Source: M3007 sp041736625 (GTDB taxonomy: Bacteria; Bacteroidota; Bacteroidia; Chitinophagales; Saprospiraceae). From it: 64,000 bases of DNA. Both the position numbers and the translations under genes were made by a program. Under the pieces are notes generated by a model. The model saw only the letters and a list, made by a program, of their open reading frames with translations, searched no databases and had not been told where the DNA came from. The DNA lies in assembly GCA_041736625.1 (NCBI GenBank), contig JBGSTG010000014.1:26623-90622 (forward strand), in the 5' to 3' direction. The stretch's first letter is position 1. Each line of letters starts with the position of its first letter. Below are positions 25,795-33,304 of this stretch, in pieces.

Positions 25795-26715
25795 TTAAAA
25801 CTCCGTATACCCTTTAGGCTTCACAATCGTAAACACCCGCGACAGGTTGAAGCCAAAGCGTATCCCGGTCATCGTGTTCCCATCCTCGCCCTCGTAAAAC
25901 CAGTCCAGCGGCGTGTCGCAAATGACGCCGTTGTAGGTCATCGCCTGGGCGTTGGTGAAGTGGAGCTGGAACACGTGCCCGCCCGTCTCGATGTCGAACC
26001 CAATGGCCAGGCTGTTGGCATAAGGCCTGCTCACGATCTGGTCGGGCAGCACGTAGTAATATTCCGCGGTGATGGCCACCCGCTTGGTGAGTTTTACCCG
26101 CCCGGCAAAGCCCAGCGCAAAGACGTCGTTTTTGTCTTCTTCGCTCGGCACCAGATTGCGGTGCACCAGGGTGGGCATAAACTGGAAAGTGAGGCTTTCG
26201 TTAAATTTTCGGGCCAGCAGCAACTGGTGGGTAAACGCATACCGGGAGGAGGCCAGGTTTTCGCGCTCGGGGTCCGACCACTTGAGCGTGTTGATCTGCA
26301 TGTCGGTGTAATACGATAAGGTCACGGGCATGTTTTTTTGCCCGCTGCTCTGGCTCAGGATCTTGTATTTGAGGTTGCCGTCCACGGTTTTTTGGTAGGT
26401 ACTGCGCCCGATGCCCACCTGGAGGCGATTGGTGACGCCGTAGTCCAGGCTTAGCCGGGTAGTGGCGGCGTCGAGGCCAAACATGTCGTACAGGCCCTCG
26501 TTCAGGGTGCCGAACCGGTGGGCTATGCGGAAGTCCAGCACGCCGGCAGCCAGGTTTTCAACCGACTGGCCGTTGACCACCTTGGTCGATTTGAAACTGG
26601 CCGTTGTGTACTCCGTCTCGGGTTTTTCTTCCACAAGGGACAAGAGATCGGGCTCGTCCTGGGCGGACAAAGCAACGGCCAAAAGGAAAAAGGAAAGGGT
26701 AAGGCTCAAGCGCAT
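25795..26715 (-). CDS. DUF5777 family beta-barrel protein
   Basis: A 306-residue outer-membrane protein with a signal peptide (LTLSFFLLAVALSAQ). The mature part alternates short amphipathic strands as in a beta-barrel (LDFRIAHRFGTL, TRLSLDYGVTNRLQVGIG, ITAEYYYVLPDQ), and the C-terminal strand ends ...RVFTIVKPKGYTEF. The family is confined largely to Bacteroidota. Start chosen at MRLSLTL because the signal peptide begins there. It is the last gene of the cytochrome c/OB-fold/YceI/DUF5777 unit. A role in moving or handling a hydrophobic or redox compound at the outer membrane is inference. Confidence 0.82.
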   Translation of the reverse strand: MRLSLTLSFFLLAVALSAQDEPDLLSLVEEKPETEYTTASFKSTKVVNGQSVENLAAGVLDFRIAHRFGTLNEGLYDMFGLDAATTRLSLDYGVTNRLQVGIGRSTYQKTVDGNLKYKILSQSSGQKNMPVTLSYYTDMQINTLKWSDPERENLASSRYAFTHQLLLARKFNESLTFQFMPTLVHRNLVPSEEDKNDVFALGFAGRVKLTKRVAITAEYYYVLPDQIVSRPYANSLAIGFDIETGGHVFQLHFTNAQAMTYNGVICDTPLDWFYEGEDGNTMTGIRFGFNLSRVFTIVKPKGYTEF

Positions 26716-26809
26716 AATCGGAAGATTGGTATTTATGTTCAAAGGTTCCGGAACCGAAGTTCAAGGTTCAACCGCACCGGATCGAACCTTGAACCGTGAT
26801 TCCGGAAAA

Positions 26810-27361
26810 TTATTTGTTCATGGGTTTCAGCGTGCCGTCTACGGTGACTTTCACGGATTTGGCGATCTTGTCGGTCACCACTGAGGGGATGGGTATGTTG
26901 TAATCTGCCGGCGCCACGGCGAAGTCTGAATGGACGGAAATCACGCCATTTTTCACGGTGATTTTGCCGACGATATCCGCCGGTTTTTCCACGCCGTGCA
27001 TGCTCATGGTGCCGCTGAGTTTGGCCGTGTACGTGCCGTCTTTGGTGAAGCTCACTTCGCCGGGGTTGGTCACGTTGCCTTTGAAGGTGGCGTTGGGGTA
27101 TGTGGTCGACTCCATGTAGTTCTCGTTGAAGTGCTCTTGCATGAGCGCTTTTTCAAAGAGAAAATTTTTGATGAGCACCTTACACTCCACGCGCCCGGCG
27201 GCGGGGTCGAGCACAATGGTGCCGCTGTTGTTGGTGGCGTCGATTTTTTCAATCGGGGTTTCGGAAAGGAACTTCACCTTGGCATCCTGGGTGAAAAACT
27301 TCTGGGAAAAGGCCGGGCCGCCAAGCAGCAGCGCGAAGAGAAAAAGAAGGTACCTGTTCAT
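26810..27361 (-). CDS. YceI family protein
   Basis: A 183-residue periplasmic lipocalin-like protein. The signal peptide is MNRYLLFLFALLLGGPAFSQ. The YceI signature is visible: a DATNNSGTI strand, LIKNFLFEKALMQEHF, then the conserved ENYMESTTYPNATFKG and SGTMSMHGVEKP. YceI proteins bind polyisoprenoids or other long apolar chains. It is the third gene in the operon, 37 bases after the OB-fold gene. Pairing with a haem protein and a barrel suggests a quinone-like or polyprenoid ligand, but this is inference. Confidence 0.93.
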   Translation of the reverse strand: MNRYLLFLFALLLGGPAFSQKFFTQDAKVKFLSETPIEKIDATNNSGTIVLDPAAGRVECKVLIKNFLFEKALMQEHFNENYMESTTYPNATFKGNVTNPGEVSFTKDGTYTAKLSGTMSMHGVEKPADIVGKITVKNGVISVHSDFAVAPADYNIPIPSVVTDKIAKSVKVTVDGTLKPMNK

Positions 27362-27398
27362 GGGTAGCAGATTTTTAGGTTGGGTTAAAGTTGGTGTG

Positions 27399-27806
27399 TT
27401 ATTTCAGCTCCACGCACCGCGCCAGCTGCACACTCAGGTTGTATCCGGTGCAGTTGCCTTTGAAGGTGACGGTTTCGCCGGCCGTAAAGCTGGTTCGCGC
27501 GTGTTGGGTAAGCGGATCGAGTTCGCAGGAAACGCCGAAGTCGCCCGCCGAAAGGGTTACTTTCAGGCCGCCGTCGTCGGTTGGAGTCACTTCGGAAACC
27601 TGGCCGGTCACCGCCACTACTTTCCCCAGAAAGCGGGTATTGGCTGCGGCCTCGTCGGTCTCGAAAGCGGCGTACAAGGCCTGGGCCTCCACCTGCTCGT
27701 CCACCCGGGCTTTTTCCATTTTGGCATGGGGTTTATTGTACAGGTAAACCCCGTACGCGCCGGCCAGGAAGGCGATGCCGAGCAAAATCCAAAGGATGCG
27801 TTTCAT
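27399..27806 (-). CDS. OB-fold (tRNA_anti-like) membrane-anchored protein
   Basis: A 135-residue protein. One N-terminal membrane helix (ILWILLGIAFLAGAYGVYLY) anchors it. The rest is a small OB-fold of the tRNA_anti-like type (PF12869): FLGKVVAVTGQVSEV, then GLKVTLSAGDFGVSCEL, and GETVTFKGNCTGY. Two or three cysteines could form a disulfide in the periplasm. In Bacteroidota such genes commonly sit between a c-type cytochrome and a YceI gene, as here. Despite the family name there is no reason to expect tRNA binding outside the cytoplasm. Confidence 0.8.
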   Translation of the reverse strand: MKRILWILLGIAFLAGAYGVYLYNKPHAKMEKARVDEQVEAQALYAAFETDEAAANTRFLGKVVAVTGQVSEVTPTDDGGLKVTLSAGDFGVSCELDPLTQHARTSFTAGETVTFKGNCTGYNLSVQLARCVELK

Positions 27807-27818
27807 GTGTTGGGTTGT

Positions 27819-28196
27819 TTAGTTTTTAGGCGCGCCGGCGTTCACCCAGGATTCAATTTTTTCGCGGTCGCATGCCGGCAGCAGGCCGGTGGGCGGCATC
27901 GGGTCGCCGGCGTTGTTGATGGCGTTGACCAACTGGCCGGATTGCGCCACCGGGAGCAGGCTCTCGTAGGTGTCGAACGGCAGCCCGGAAATGTTGTTCG
28001 AGGTGCTGTGGCAGGCATAGCAGTTGTTCTCCAGCAGCGCCGTTACTTGAGCGCTGTATTTGATGTTGGTGGTGTCGCACCCGTTTTCGCCTCCGTAGAG
28101 GTCTTCTTCATTGTCGTAATAACAAGCGTTGCTCCACAAAACGATGCCGGCGATCAGCAGTAGGGGAAACCAGAATTTTTGCATGTATTTTTGCAT
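27819..28196 (-). CDS. Small lipoprotein cytochrome c-like protein
   Basis: A 125-residue exported protein. The signal ends in LWSNACYYD, with Cys as the likely lipidation site. One haem c motif, CYACH, lies in LENNCYACHSTSN; a candidate Met ligand is in GDPMPPTG. This is the usual build of short Bacteroidota monohaem proteins (planctomycete-cytochrome-like). I start at the first ATG near 28196; a second four codons later is equally good. It heads the four-gene unit, with a TATCTTTG element upstream. Confidence 0.82.
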   Translation of the reverse strand: MQKYMQKFWFPLLLIAGIVLWSNACYYDNEEDLYGGENGCDTTNIKYSAQVTALLENNCYACHSTSNNISGLPFDTYESLLPVAQSGQLVNAINNAGDPMPPTGLLPACDREKIESWVNAGAPKN

Positions 28197-28231
28197 GGAC
28201 GAAAAAAAAATTATCGGTGAGGAGTAAACCC

Positions 28232-28239
28232 CAAAGATA
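28232..28239 (-). promoter_or_regulatory. Candidate -7 element TATCTTTG for the cytochrome/YceI operon
   Basis: Plus-strand CAAAGATA, 36 bases upstream of the operon's first ATG. Exact consensus; -33 TTG not evident. Confidence 0.4.
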
Positions 28240-28338
28240 ACGGTTGTGGTAAAAACGTGTTTAAACATTAAAATAGTTTAAACCAAAACTTAACGTTTAG
28301 CCTAAAAGTGTCAATTCTCAGGGGCGCCCGCGTCAACT

Positions 28339-28556
28339 GAGCAAGGCGATGGCTGTGAGCCCAATGTCGCCAACTTAGCGTAAAAGCAATGTTGTAAAAT
28401 TGTCTACAACGAAACTAGATGTTTTTTTTGCCGCGAATTAGCGCGAATTCGCGCTAATTCGCGGCAAAAAAAATACGTGGTAAGGCCGCAAACAACCCCA
28501 AAGCAATCTTTTTACGCTAAGTTGACGACATTGGGCTGTGAGCCATCGCCTTGCTC
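28339..28556. repeat. 218-bp nested quasi-palindrome
   Basis: The outer arms 28339-28385 and 28510-28556 are 47 bases each and match in inverted orientation at 43 positions. Three of the four differences are one GTG block inside GGCT-GTG-AGCC, which reads the same way in both arms, as a hairpin loop would. The inner core 28422-28473 is a perfect 52-bp palindrome around GAATTC. Both share the centre at 28447/28448. The core recurs at 7789-7834. It lies between two divergent redox operons. No ORF is inside. Confidence 0.88.
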
Positions 28557-28636
28557 GCCCTTCAACCACCGCAAAACACAAAACCCCTGCAAACGTTTAT
28601 ATGCCCAAACTATTTTGGCATTATATGCGATCAAAC

Positions 28637-28753
28637 ATGACCAAAACAAAAGCCTGGCTCAGCCGCATCGGCATCGCGGGTTTTCTTTTTTTCCTGGGCA
28701 AAGGACTGCTTTGGCTGTTCATCGGATTTGGCGCGATCAAAATGTGTCAGTGA
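28637..28753 (+). CDS. Possible small membrane protein
   Basis: A 38-codon frame starting MTKTKAWLSRIGIAGFLFFL, with a single hydrophobic helix and a basic N-terminus, ending IGFGAIKMCQ. It reads like the small single-helix proteins found in many Bacteroidota genomes, but I do not recognise a named family. It starts just after the 218-bp palindrome. A longer upstream frame exists but its extra part is repeat-derived. Moderate doubt: no clear promoter is seen. Confidence 0.4.
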   Translation: MTKTKAWLSRIGIAGFLFFLGKGLLWLFIGFGAIKMCQ

Positions 28754-28913
28754 CCAGGATGTAAGGTCGGCCCCGAATCCGTTATTTGTGCAACAAAGCA
28801 AGGGGTTTGTGCATGTGCACTACAGTTGGAATATACTACTTTTGTGAAAGCAATTTTCGTAAAATTTTATTTTCACAATCTGGATATTTCCAGCTGTAAG
28901 TTCTGAACGCAAA

Positions 28914-30629
28914 ATGAAGTCACCCCGTCGTATTTTCCTCCGAAACACGCTATTGGCCGGTCTTGGCGCCGGCCTTACCGGAAAAGGCCTGCGCGCTGCG
29001 CTTCCGTCAACGGTCGATGATGAAAAAGTGCAATTGACCGGCGCCCCGGCCGCTACCTCACAGGCGTTTTCGGCGCCCGGCACCGGTACGCTTACCCTGC
29101 TGCAATCCACCGACGTGCACTGCCAAATTCACCCCCACGACGAACTGTTCTGGGAAAACGACCGCATCGTGTTCCGCCAAACCGCCGGATACGCCCACAT
29201 GGCTACCTTGTTCGACCAGGTACGGAAAGAAAACCCCAATACCTTTATTATGGACACCGGCGACATGTTCCAGGGCAGCGAGTTGTCGGTAAAAACCGTC
29301 GGAAAAGCATTCATTCCCCTTCTCGACGCCCTGGGCTACGACCTCTACCTGCCCGGCAACTGGGAAGTGGTGTACGGCAAACAAAACATGCAGACGCTGC
29401 TCGGGGGGCTCGAAGCGCCCAAAGTGTGCGCCAACATGTACCACGATGCGGGCGACGGCAAACGGGGCGAGCTGGTGTTTCCGCCGTACGCCACCTGGAC
29501 ACGCCTGGGCGTCAAGATCGGTTTCATCGGACTGACCGACCACCTCGTGCCCATCCGGCAATCACCCGAGTACTCCAGGGGCATCATCTACACCAAACCG
29601 GAAGAGTCGCTCGCCCACTGGGTGAAAGTGCTGCGCGAACAGGAGCAGTGCGACCGCGTGATCATCATCGCCCACCTCGGTCTCTCTCAACAGATATCCC
29701 TGGCCAACCACGAAGCCTGCGCGGGCGTAGACTACATTTTCGGCGGCGACACCCACGAGCGGGTGCGTACCCCCATCGCCTGCAAATACGCCAAGGTGGT
29801 GGAGCCCGGCGCCTTCGGCTCTTTCGTTGGTCGCCTCGAACTCGACGTGGTCGACGGTAAAATCACCGGCGAACGCTACGACCTGATGGAGGTGAGTACC
29901 GACCGATACCCCGCCAAACCCGCGATCAAAACACTGGTTGAAGAACTGGAAAAGCCGTTCAAAGCCGACATCAACAAGGTCATTGGGTACAGCACCGTGC
30001 CCTTGTACCGCTACTTCGTCATCGAAAACACCATCGACACCCTGGTGCTCGACGCGCTGGACTGGCAGCTTGACACGGACATCGTTCTTTCCAACGGCTT
30101 CCGCTTCTGCCCGCCGCGCAACACGGGCCCCGACGGCCGGGTGGCCATCACCGAAGGGTACCTGTTCGACATGCTTCCCATCGATGCCACCGTGCGCACC
30201 GGCAAGGTGACCGGCAAACAGCTGCTCGACTGGCTGGAGGCCGAGCTCAACAACGTGTTTGCCAAAAACGCCTCCGAGCGCTTCGGCGGTTGGGTGGTCA
30301 AATTCAAAGGCATGCACGTGGAATTCCTCGCCTTCGGCGAAAAAGGCAAACGCGTGCAAAAAGTCACCGTCAAAGGCCGTCCCCTCGACCCCGCTGCCGA
30401 ATACACCGTGTCGGCCTGCGAGCGCGAAGGCGACCCGCCCACCACGCTGTGCCGCATTAAAAACGTGCAGGACGCCCAAAACACGCCCCACACCCTGCAT
30501 CAGGTCATGAAAGCCTACCTGGCCGTCAACTCGCCGGTGACACCCAAGCCCCGCGGGCATGCCAAAGCCCTCGACGCTCCGGAAAGCCTGCTCTCCCAGG
30601 TGAGCGGCGTACCCTACGAATTCCGCTAA
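28914..30629 (+). CDS. SoxB-like metallophosphatase (5'-nucleotidase superfamily)
   Basis: A 571-residue periplasmic enzyme. The N-terminus SPRRIFLRNTLLAGLGAGL resembles a Tat signal, as expected for a dinuclear-metal protein. Calcineurin-like motifs are D67-x-H69 (STDVHCQIHP), MDTGDMFQGSE near 113-123, GNWEVVYG at 148-155, IAHLG and GGDTHER. The Trp in GNWE and the following YG are features of SoxB thiosulfohydrolases (GHWEFTYG in characterised ones), whereas nucleotidases have GNHE. SoxB cleaves sulfate from a sulfur-carrier conjugate. The next two genes encode a diheme cytochrome c and a DsrE protein, supporting sulfur oxidation. SoxYZ, SoxXA and SoxCD are not in the window, so the carrier is unknown. 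Confidence 0.78.
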   Translation: MKSPRRIFLRNTLLAGLGAGLTGKGLRAALPSTVDDEKVQLTGAPAATSQAFSAPGTGTLTLLQSTDVHCQIHPHDELFWENDRIVFRQTAGYAHMATLFDQVRKENPNTFIMDTGDMFQGSELSVKTVGKAFIPLLDALGYDLYLPGNWEVVYGKQNMQTLLGGLEAPKVCANMYHDAGDGKRGELVFPPYATWTRLGVKIGFIGLTDHLVPIRQSPEYSRGIIYTKPEESLAHWVKVLREQEQCDRVIIIAHLGLSQQISLANHEACAGVDYIFGGDTHERVRTPIACKYAKVVEPGAFGSFVGRLELDVVDGKITGERYDLMEVSTDRYPAKPAIKTLVEELEKPFKADINKVIGYSTVPLYRYFVIENTIDTLVLDALDWQLDTDIVLSNGFRFCPPRNTGPDGRVAITEGYLFDMLPIDATVRTGKVTGKQLLDWLEAELNNVFAKNASERFGGWVVKFKGMHVEFLAFGEKGKRVQKVTVKGRPLDPAAEYTVSACEREGDPPTTLCRIKNVQDAQNTPHTLHQVMKAYLAVNSPVTPKPRGHAKALDAPESLLSQVSGVPYEFR

Positions 30630-30640
30630 ACCGGCGCGAG

Positions 30641-31768
30641 ATGGACAAAGATAAAATGCTCATAGACAGCCTTCGGCGCAGCCTGTGGATTTCGGTCGTC
30701 GCCAACGTGGTGCTCGTACTGGCCATGTTCGCCGCCACCTTGCTGAACGTTTTTGATGCCTGGCCGACGTGGGACGCCGGTGCATGGTTCAAGCGCGACA
30801 AACCCCCTTCCTCCTTTGCCGGGCGCGAAGGGCTTCAGCCCGACAGCCTCACCCTGGCCATCTCCCGGGAGCTGTCGCCCTGGGCGCCCCCCGGTATAGA
30901 CGCTGTTCCGGACGACGAGTCCGGCGCCCGAATCCGTTACGGACGCGAACTCATCGCCAACACCGCCGTTTATCTGGGCCCCAAAGGCAAAATAGCGTCG
31001 ATCACCAACGGGCTGAACTGTCAAAACTGCCACCTCGAGGCCGGCGCCAAACAATGGGGCAACAACTACGGCGCCGTAGCCGCCACCTACCCCAAATACA
31101 GGGCGCGCAGCGGAACGGAGGAAGATATTTACAAACGGGTGAACGACTGCCTGGAGCGCAGCCTCAACGGCCAGGCTCTGCCCCTGGAAAGCCCCGAGTT
31201 GCAGGCCATGGCCGCCTACATCAACTGGGTGGGTCATGAAGTGCCCAAAAAGGAATCGCCGGTGGGCTCCGGTATCTTCCGCCTGCCGTTCCTGGACCGC
31301 GCCGCCGATCCCGAGCGGGGTAAGGTCGTGTACGATGCGAAATGCGCCTCCTGCCACGGCGCCGACGGCCAGGGGGCCTTGCTCACCGAAGGCAATGCCT
31401 ACGCCTATCCCCCGCTTTGGGGGCCCCACAGCTACAACCACGGCGCGGGCCTTTTCCGACTCTCCATGTTTGCCGGATACGTCAAGTACAACATGCCCCT
31501 TGGCGTGCGCTGGCCCGACAGCCAGCTCAGCGATGCGGAATGCTGGGATGTGGCCGCCTTCGTCAACTCCCAGCCCCGCCCGGGCAAAGACCTCAGCGCC
31601 GACTGGCCCGATATCGGCCGCAAACCGGTTGACCACCCTTTCGGGCCGTACGCAGACGCATTTTCCGAAAAACAACACAAGTACGGCCCGTTTGGCCCCA
31701 TAGAGGCGGCCAAAAAAGCGCAGGCGAGCGCCCAAAAAGCGCAACAAACCGTTTCCAATTCAAAATAA
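30641..31768 (+). CDS. Diheme c-type cytochrome (TsdA-like)
   Basis: A 375-residue protein anchored by an N-terminal helix (LWISVVANVVLVLAMFAATL), with a periplasmic diheme part. Haem motifs are CQNCH at 127-131, in the family context ITNGLNCQNCHLEAG, and CASCHG at 235-240. The linker AAYINWVGHEVPKKES between haem domains matches thiosulfate dehydrogenase (TsdA)-type cytochromes, and the tail HPFGPYADAFSEKQHKYGPF is typical of Bacteroidota members. It would accept electrons from thiosulfate or a related sulfur compound. It starts 11 bases after the SoxB-like gene and its stop touches the dsrE start, so the three genes are one operon. Confidence 0.85.
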   Translation: MDKDKMLIDSLRRSLWISVVANVVLVLAMFAATLLNVFDAWPTWDAGAWFKRDKPPSSFAGREGLQPDSLTLAISRELSPWAPPGIDAVPDDESGARIRYGRELIANTAVYLGPKGKIASITNGLNCQNCHLEAGAKQWGNNYGAVAATYPKYRARSGTEEDIYKRVNDCLERSLNGQALPLESPELQAMAAYINWVGHEVPKKESPVGSGIFRLPFLDRAADPERGKVVYDAKCASCHGADGQGALLTEGNAYAYPPLWGPHSYNHGAGLFRLSMFAGYVKYNMPLGVRWPDSQLSDAECWDVAAFVNSQPRPGKDLSADWPDIGRKPVDHPFGPYADAFSEKQHKYGPFGPIEAAKKAQASAQKAQQTVSNSK

Positions 31769-32221
31769 ATGAAGATGTATAAAACAGCATTTGCCTTTCT
31801 GCTGGGCGCAGGCATGATCGTGGGCCTCAGCCTGGTTACCCAAAAAACGGCCGAACCCGCAGAAACGGAAAAGAAAAACCACCGGATCGTGTTTCACCTC
31901 AGTACGCCCGACACGGCCGCCTACCGCGCCCTGACGAAACAACTGACCAACATTCGTGAACACTGGCCCGACGCCGAGCTCGAAGTGGTGGCTCACAACA
32001 AAGGCGTGGCCATGCTGCAAAGCGGAAAAACCAACGTGGTGAATGAAGTGCAGGCGGCCATGAACAACGGCGTCCGCTTCGTGGTGTGCGAACAAACCCT
32101 GAAAAACATGAACATTTCCAGGGAATCCATCGTGCCCAATGCCGGCTTTGTAGAGCGCGGTCTGGTAGAGATTGTGGAAAAACAGGAGGCTGGCTGGTCT
32201 TACATCAAAGCGGGATTCTAA
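31769..32221 (+). CDS. Secreted DsrE family protein
   Basis: A 150-residue DsrE/DsrF-fold protein. Residues 1-27 look like an export signal or anchor (FAFLLGAGMIVGLSLV), unusual because DsrE proteins of the Tus/Dsr relay are cytoplasmic. The fold core is HRIVFHLSTPDTAAYRALTK, and the conserved Cys107 is in VRFVVCEQTLKNMNI, positioned like the persulfide cysteine of sulfur-transfer proteins. The ATG lies directly after the cytochrome stop (TAA-ATG), with a second ATG two codons on. It may carry sulfane sulfur in the periplasm for the two upstream enzymes; that is inference. Confidence 0.85.
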   Translation: MKMYKTAFAFLLGAGMIVGLSLVTQKTAEPAETEKKNHRIVFHLSTPDTAAYRALTKQLTNIREHWPDAELEVVAHNKGVAMLQSGKTNVVNEVQAAMNNGVRFVVCEQTLKNMNISRESIVPNAGFVERGLVEIVEKQEAGWSYIKAGF

Positions 32222-32229
32222 ACGCTTGA

Positions 32230-33243
32230 TCATTCGACAAAATACACCAGCTTCGTCAGCCATTTGCTGGTGTCGGGCTCCTGTTCCGGGTCGGTGATGT
32301 ACTGTTCGATTACCGGCGCACGCTGCGTCAGCTGGTGCTCGGCCATGTAGGCGTCCATCGCCATGTGGGCGCGTGCAATGGTGTCGTAGCTGCCGAAGTA
32401 GTCGATTACGAGGGCTTTGCCACCCATAGGGAATACCGATAACCGGCCGATGGGCTGTTCGGCGGTGATCGGCACGGCGGCCGCCATGTCGACCATCTGC
32501 GTGGAGTCGTTGTGCGCCCAATACAAGCCGGAGGGCATGCCGATGTCGGCAGGCGCTACGCCGGCCTTGGCGATTGCGGCCATGACGGCCGGGAAACCGA
32601 TGGCATATTCGGCCGGAATTTGGGGTATGGCTACGCTTTTTCGCGTACCGATGTAATAGCGCATGGGCAGATCTTCCTCCGCCACTTCGTACCCCCGGTA
32701 TTTTTTGTGGGCGATGGCTTCGGTCGTTTTTTTAAGCCGGGCCAGTCCGCGCTCGTAATCCCGGCCAAGGGCCAGGTTCATATTGGTGAACATGGCGAAT
32801 CCGTTCCAGGGAAATGGAACGATCAAGTCCATGCCCCAGGTCACTTTTGTTTTTTTGCCGATGGCCTCGAAAGTCATGAACGTGGGCGCGGTGGTCTCCC
32901 AGGGTTCGGTGATCACCCCATCCGTCTCCAGGCGCTGTGGCGACAGGGCGCGGATCACCTGTTTGCCTTTGCCGACATCCTTGTTGCCCGACCAGGTGTA
33001 GGTGGCGCCGACCTCGCCGTCGGTGCCGGAAATGGTGGTTTTCATCGCCGGGTCCAGTTCGGTCCAGGGAGACCAGGTGTCCATATTTTTGAAAAAACGG
33101 GCGTAGTTGTACACCAGTTCTGCGGGTGCGTCAATCTCTATGCTGCGTTCAACGCGATAGTCCTTGCGGGCCAACAGCCCAAAAGTGATGACGGCAATCG
33201 CCAGGGCGACCACGATATAGAGGAGAATTTTAAGCGCTTTCAT
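32230..33243 (-). CDS. SRPBCC domain protein with C-terminal GyrI-like domain
   Basis: A 337-residue protein. A membrane helix at residues 5-25 (ILLYIVVALAIAVITFGLLA) is followed by an SRPBCC/polyketide-cyclase-like domain: RSIEIDAPAELVYNYARFFKNMDTWSPW and a ligand-pocket EGEVGATYTW-like stretch (DGEVGATYTWSG). From about residue 180 there is a GyrI/effector-binding domain (EYAIGFPAVMAAIAKAG, GKALVIDYFGSYD). Such pairs bind small hydrophobic ligands and possibly regulate or buffer them; no reaction is known. It converges with the DsrE gene with only eight bases between stops. Confidence 0.85.
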   Translation of the reverse strand: MKALKILLYIVVALAIAVITFGLLARKDYRVERSIEIDAPAELVYNYARFFKNMDTWSPWTELDPAMKTTISGTDGEVGATYTWSGNKDVGKGKQVIRALSPQRLETDGVITEPWETTAPTFMTFEAIGKKTKVTWGMDLIVPFPWNGFAMFTNMNLALGRDYERGLARLKKTTEAIAHKKYRGYEVAEEDLPMRYYIGTRKSVAIPQIPAEYAIGFPAVMAAIAKAGVAPADIGMPSGLYWAHNDSTQMVDMAAAVPITAEQPIGRLSVFPMGGKALVIDYFGSYDTIARAHMAMDAYMAEHQLTQRAPVIEQYITDPEQEPDTSKWLTKLVYFVE

Positions 33244-33304
33244 GGTTGATGTGTGGGCAGTGAAAGGAGTGCATGGTCACGACGAGCAGGGCCTGAGGGC
33301 CTCC

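Noticed and set aside
29562..30560. Minus-strand frame opposite the SoxB-like gene
   Set aside because: Shadow of the plus-strand gene; low-complexity translation without motifs.
28914..30629. Calling the SoxB-like gene a plain 5'-nucleotidase
   Set aside because: The GNWE..YG motif and the cytochrome/DsrE neighbours fit SoxB better, although nucleotidase activity cannot be excluded.
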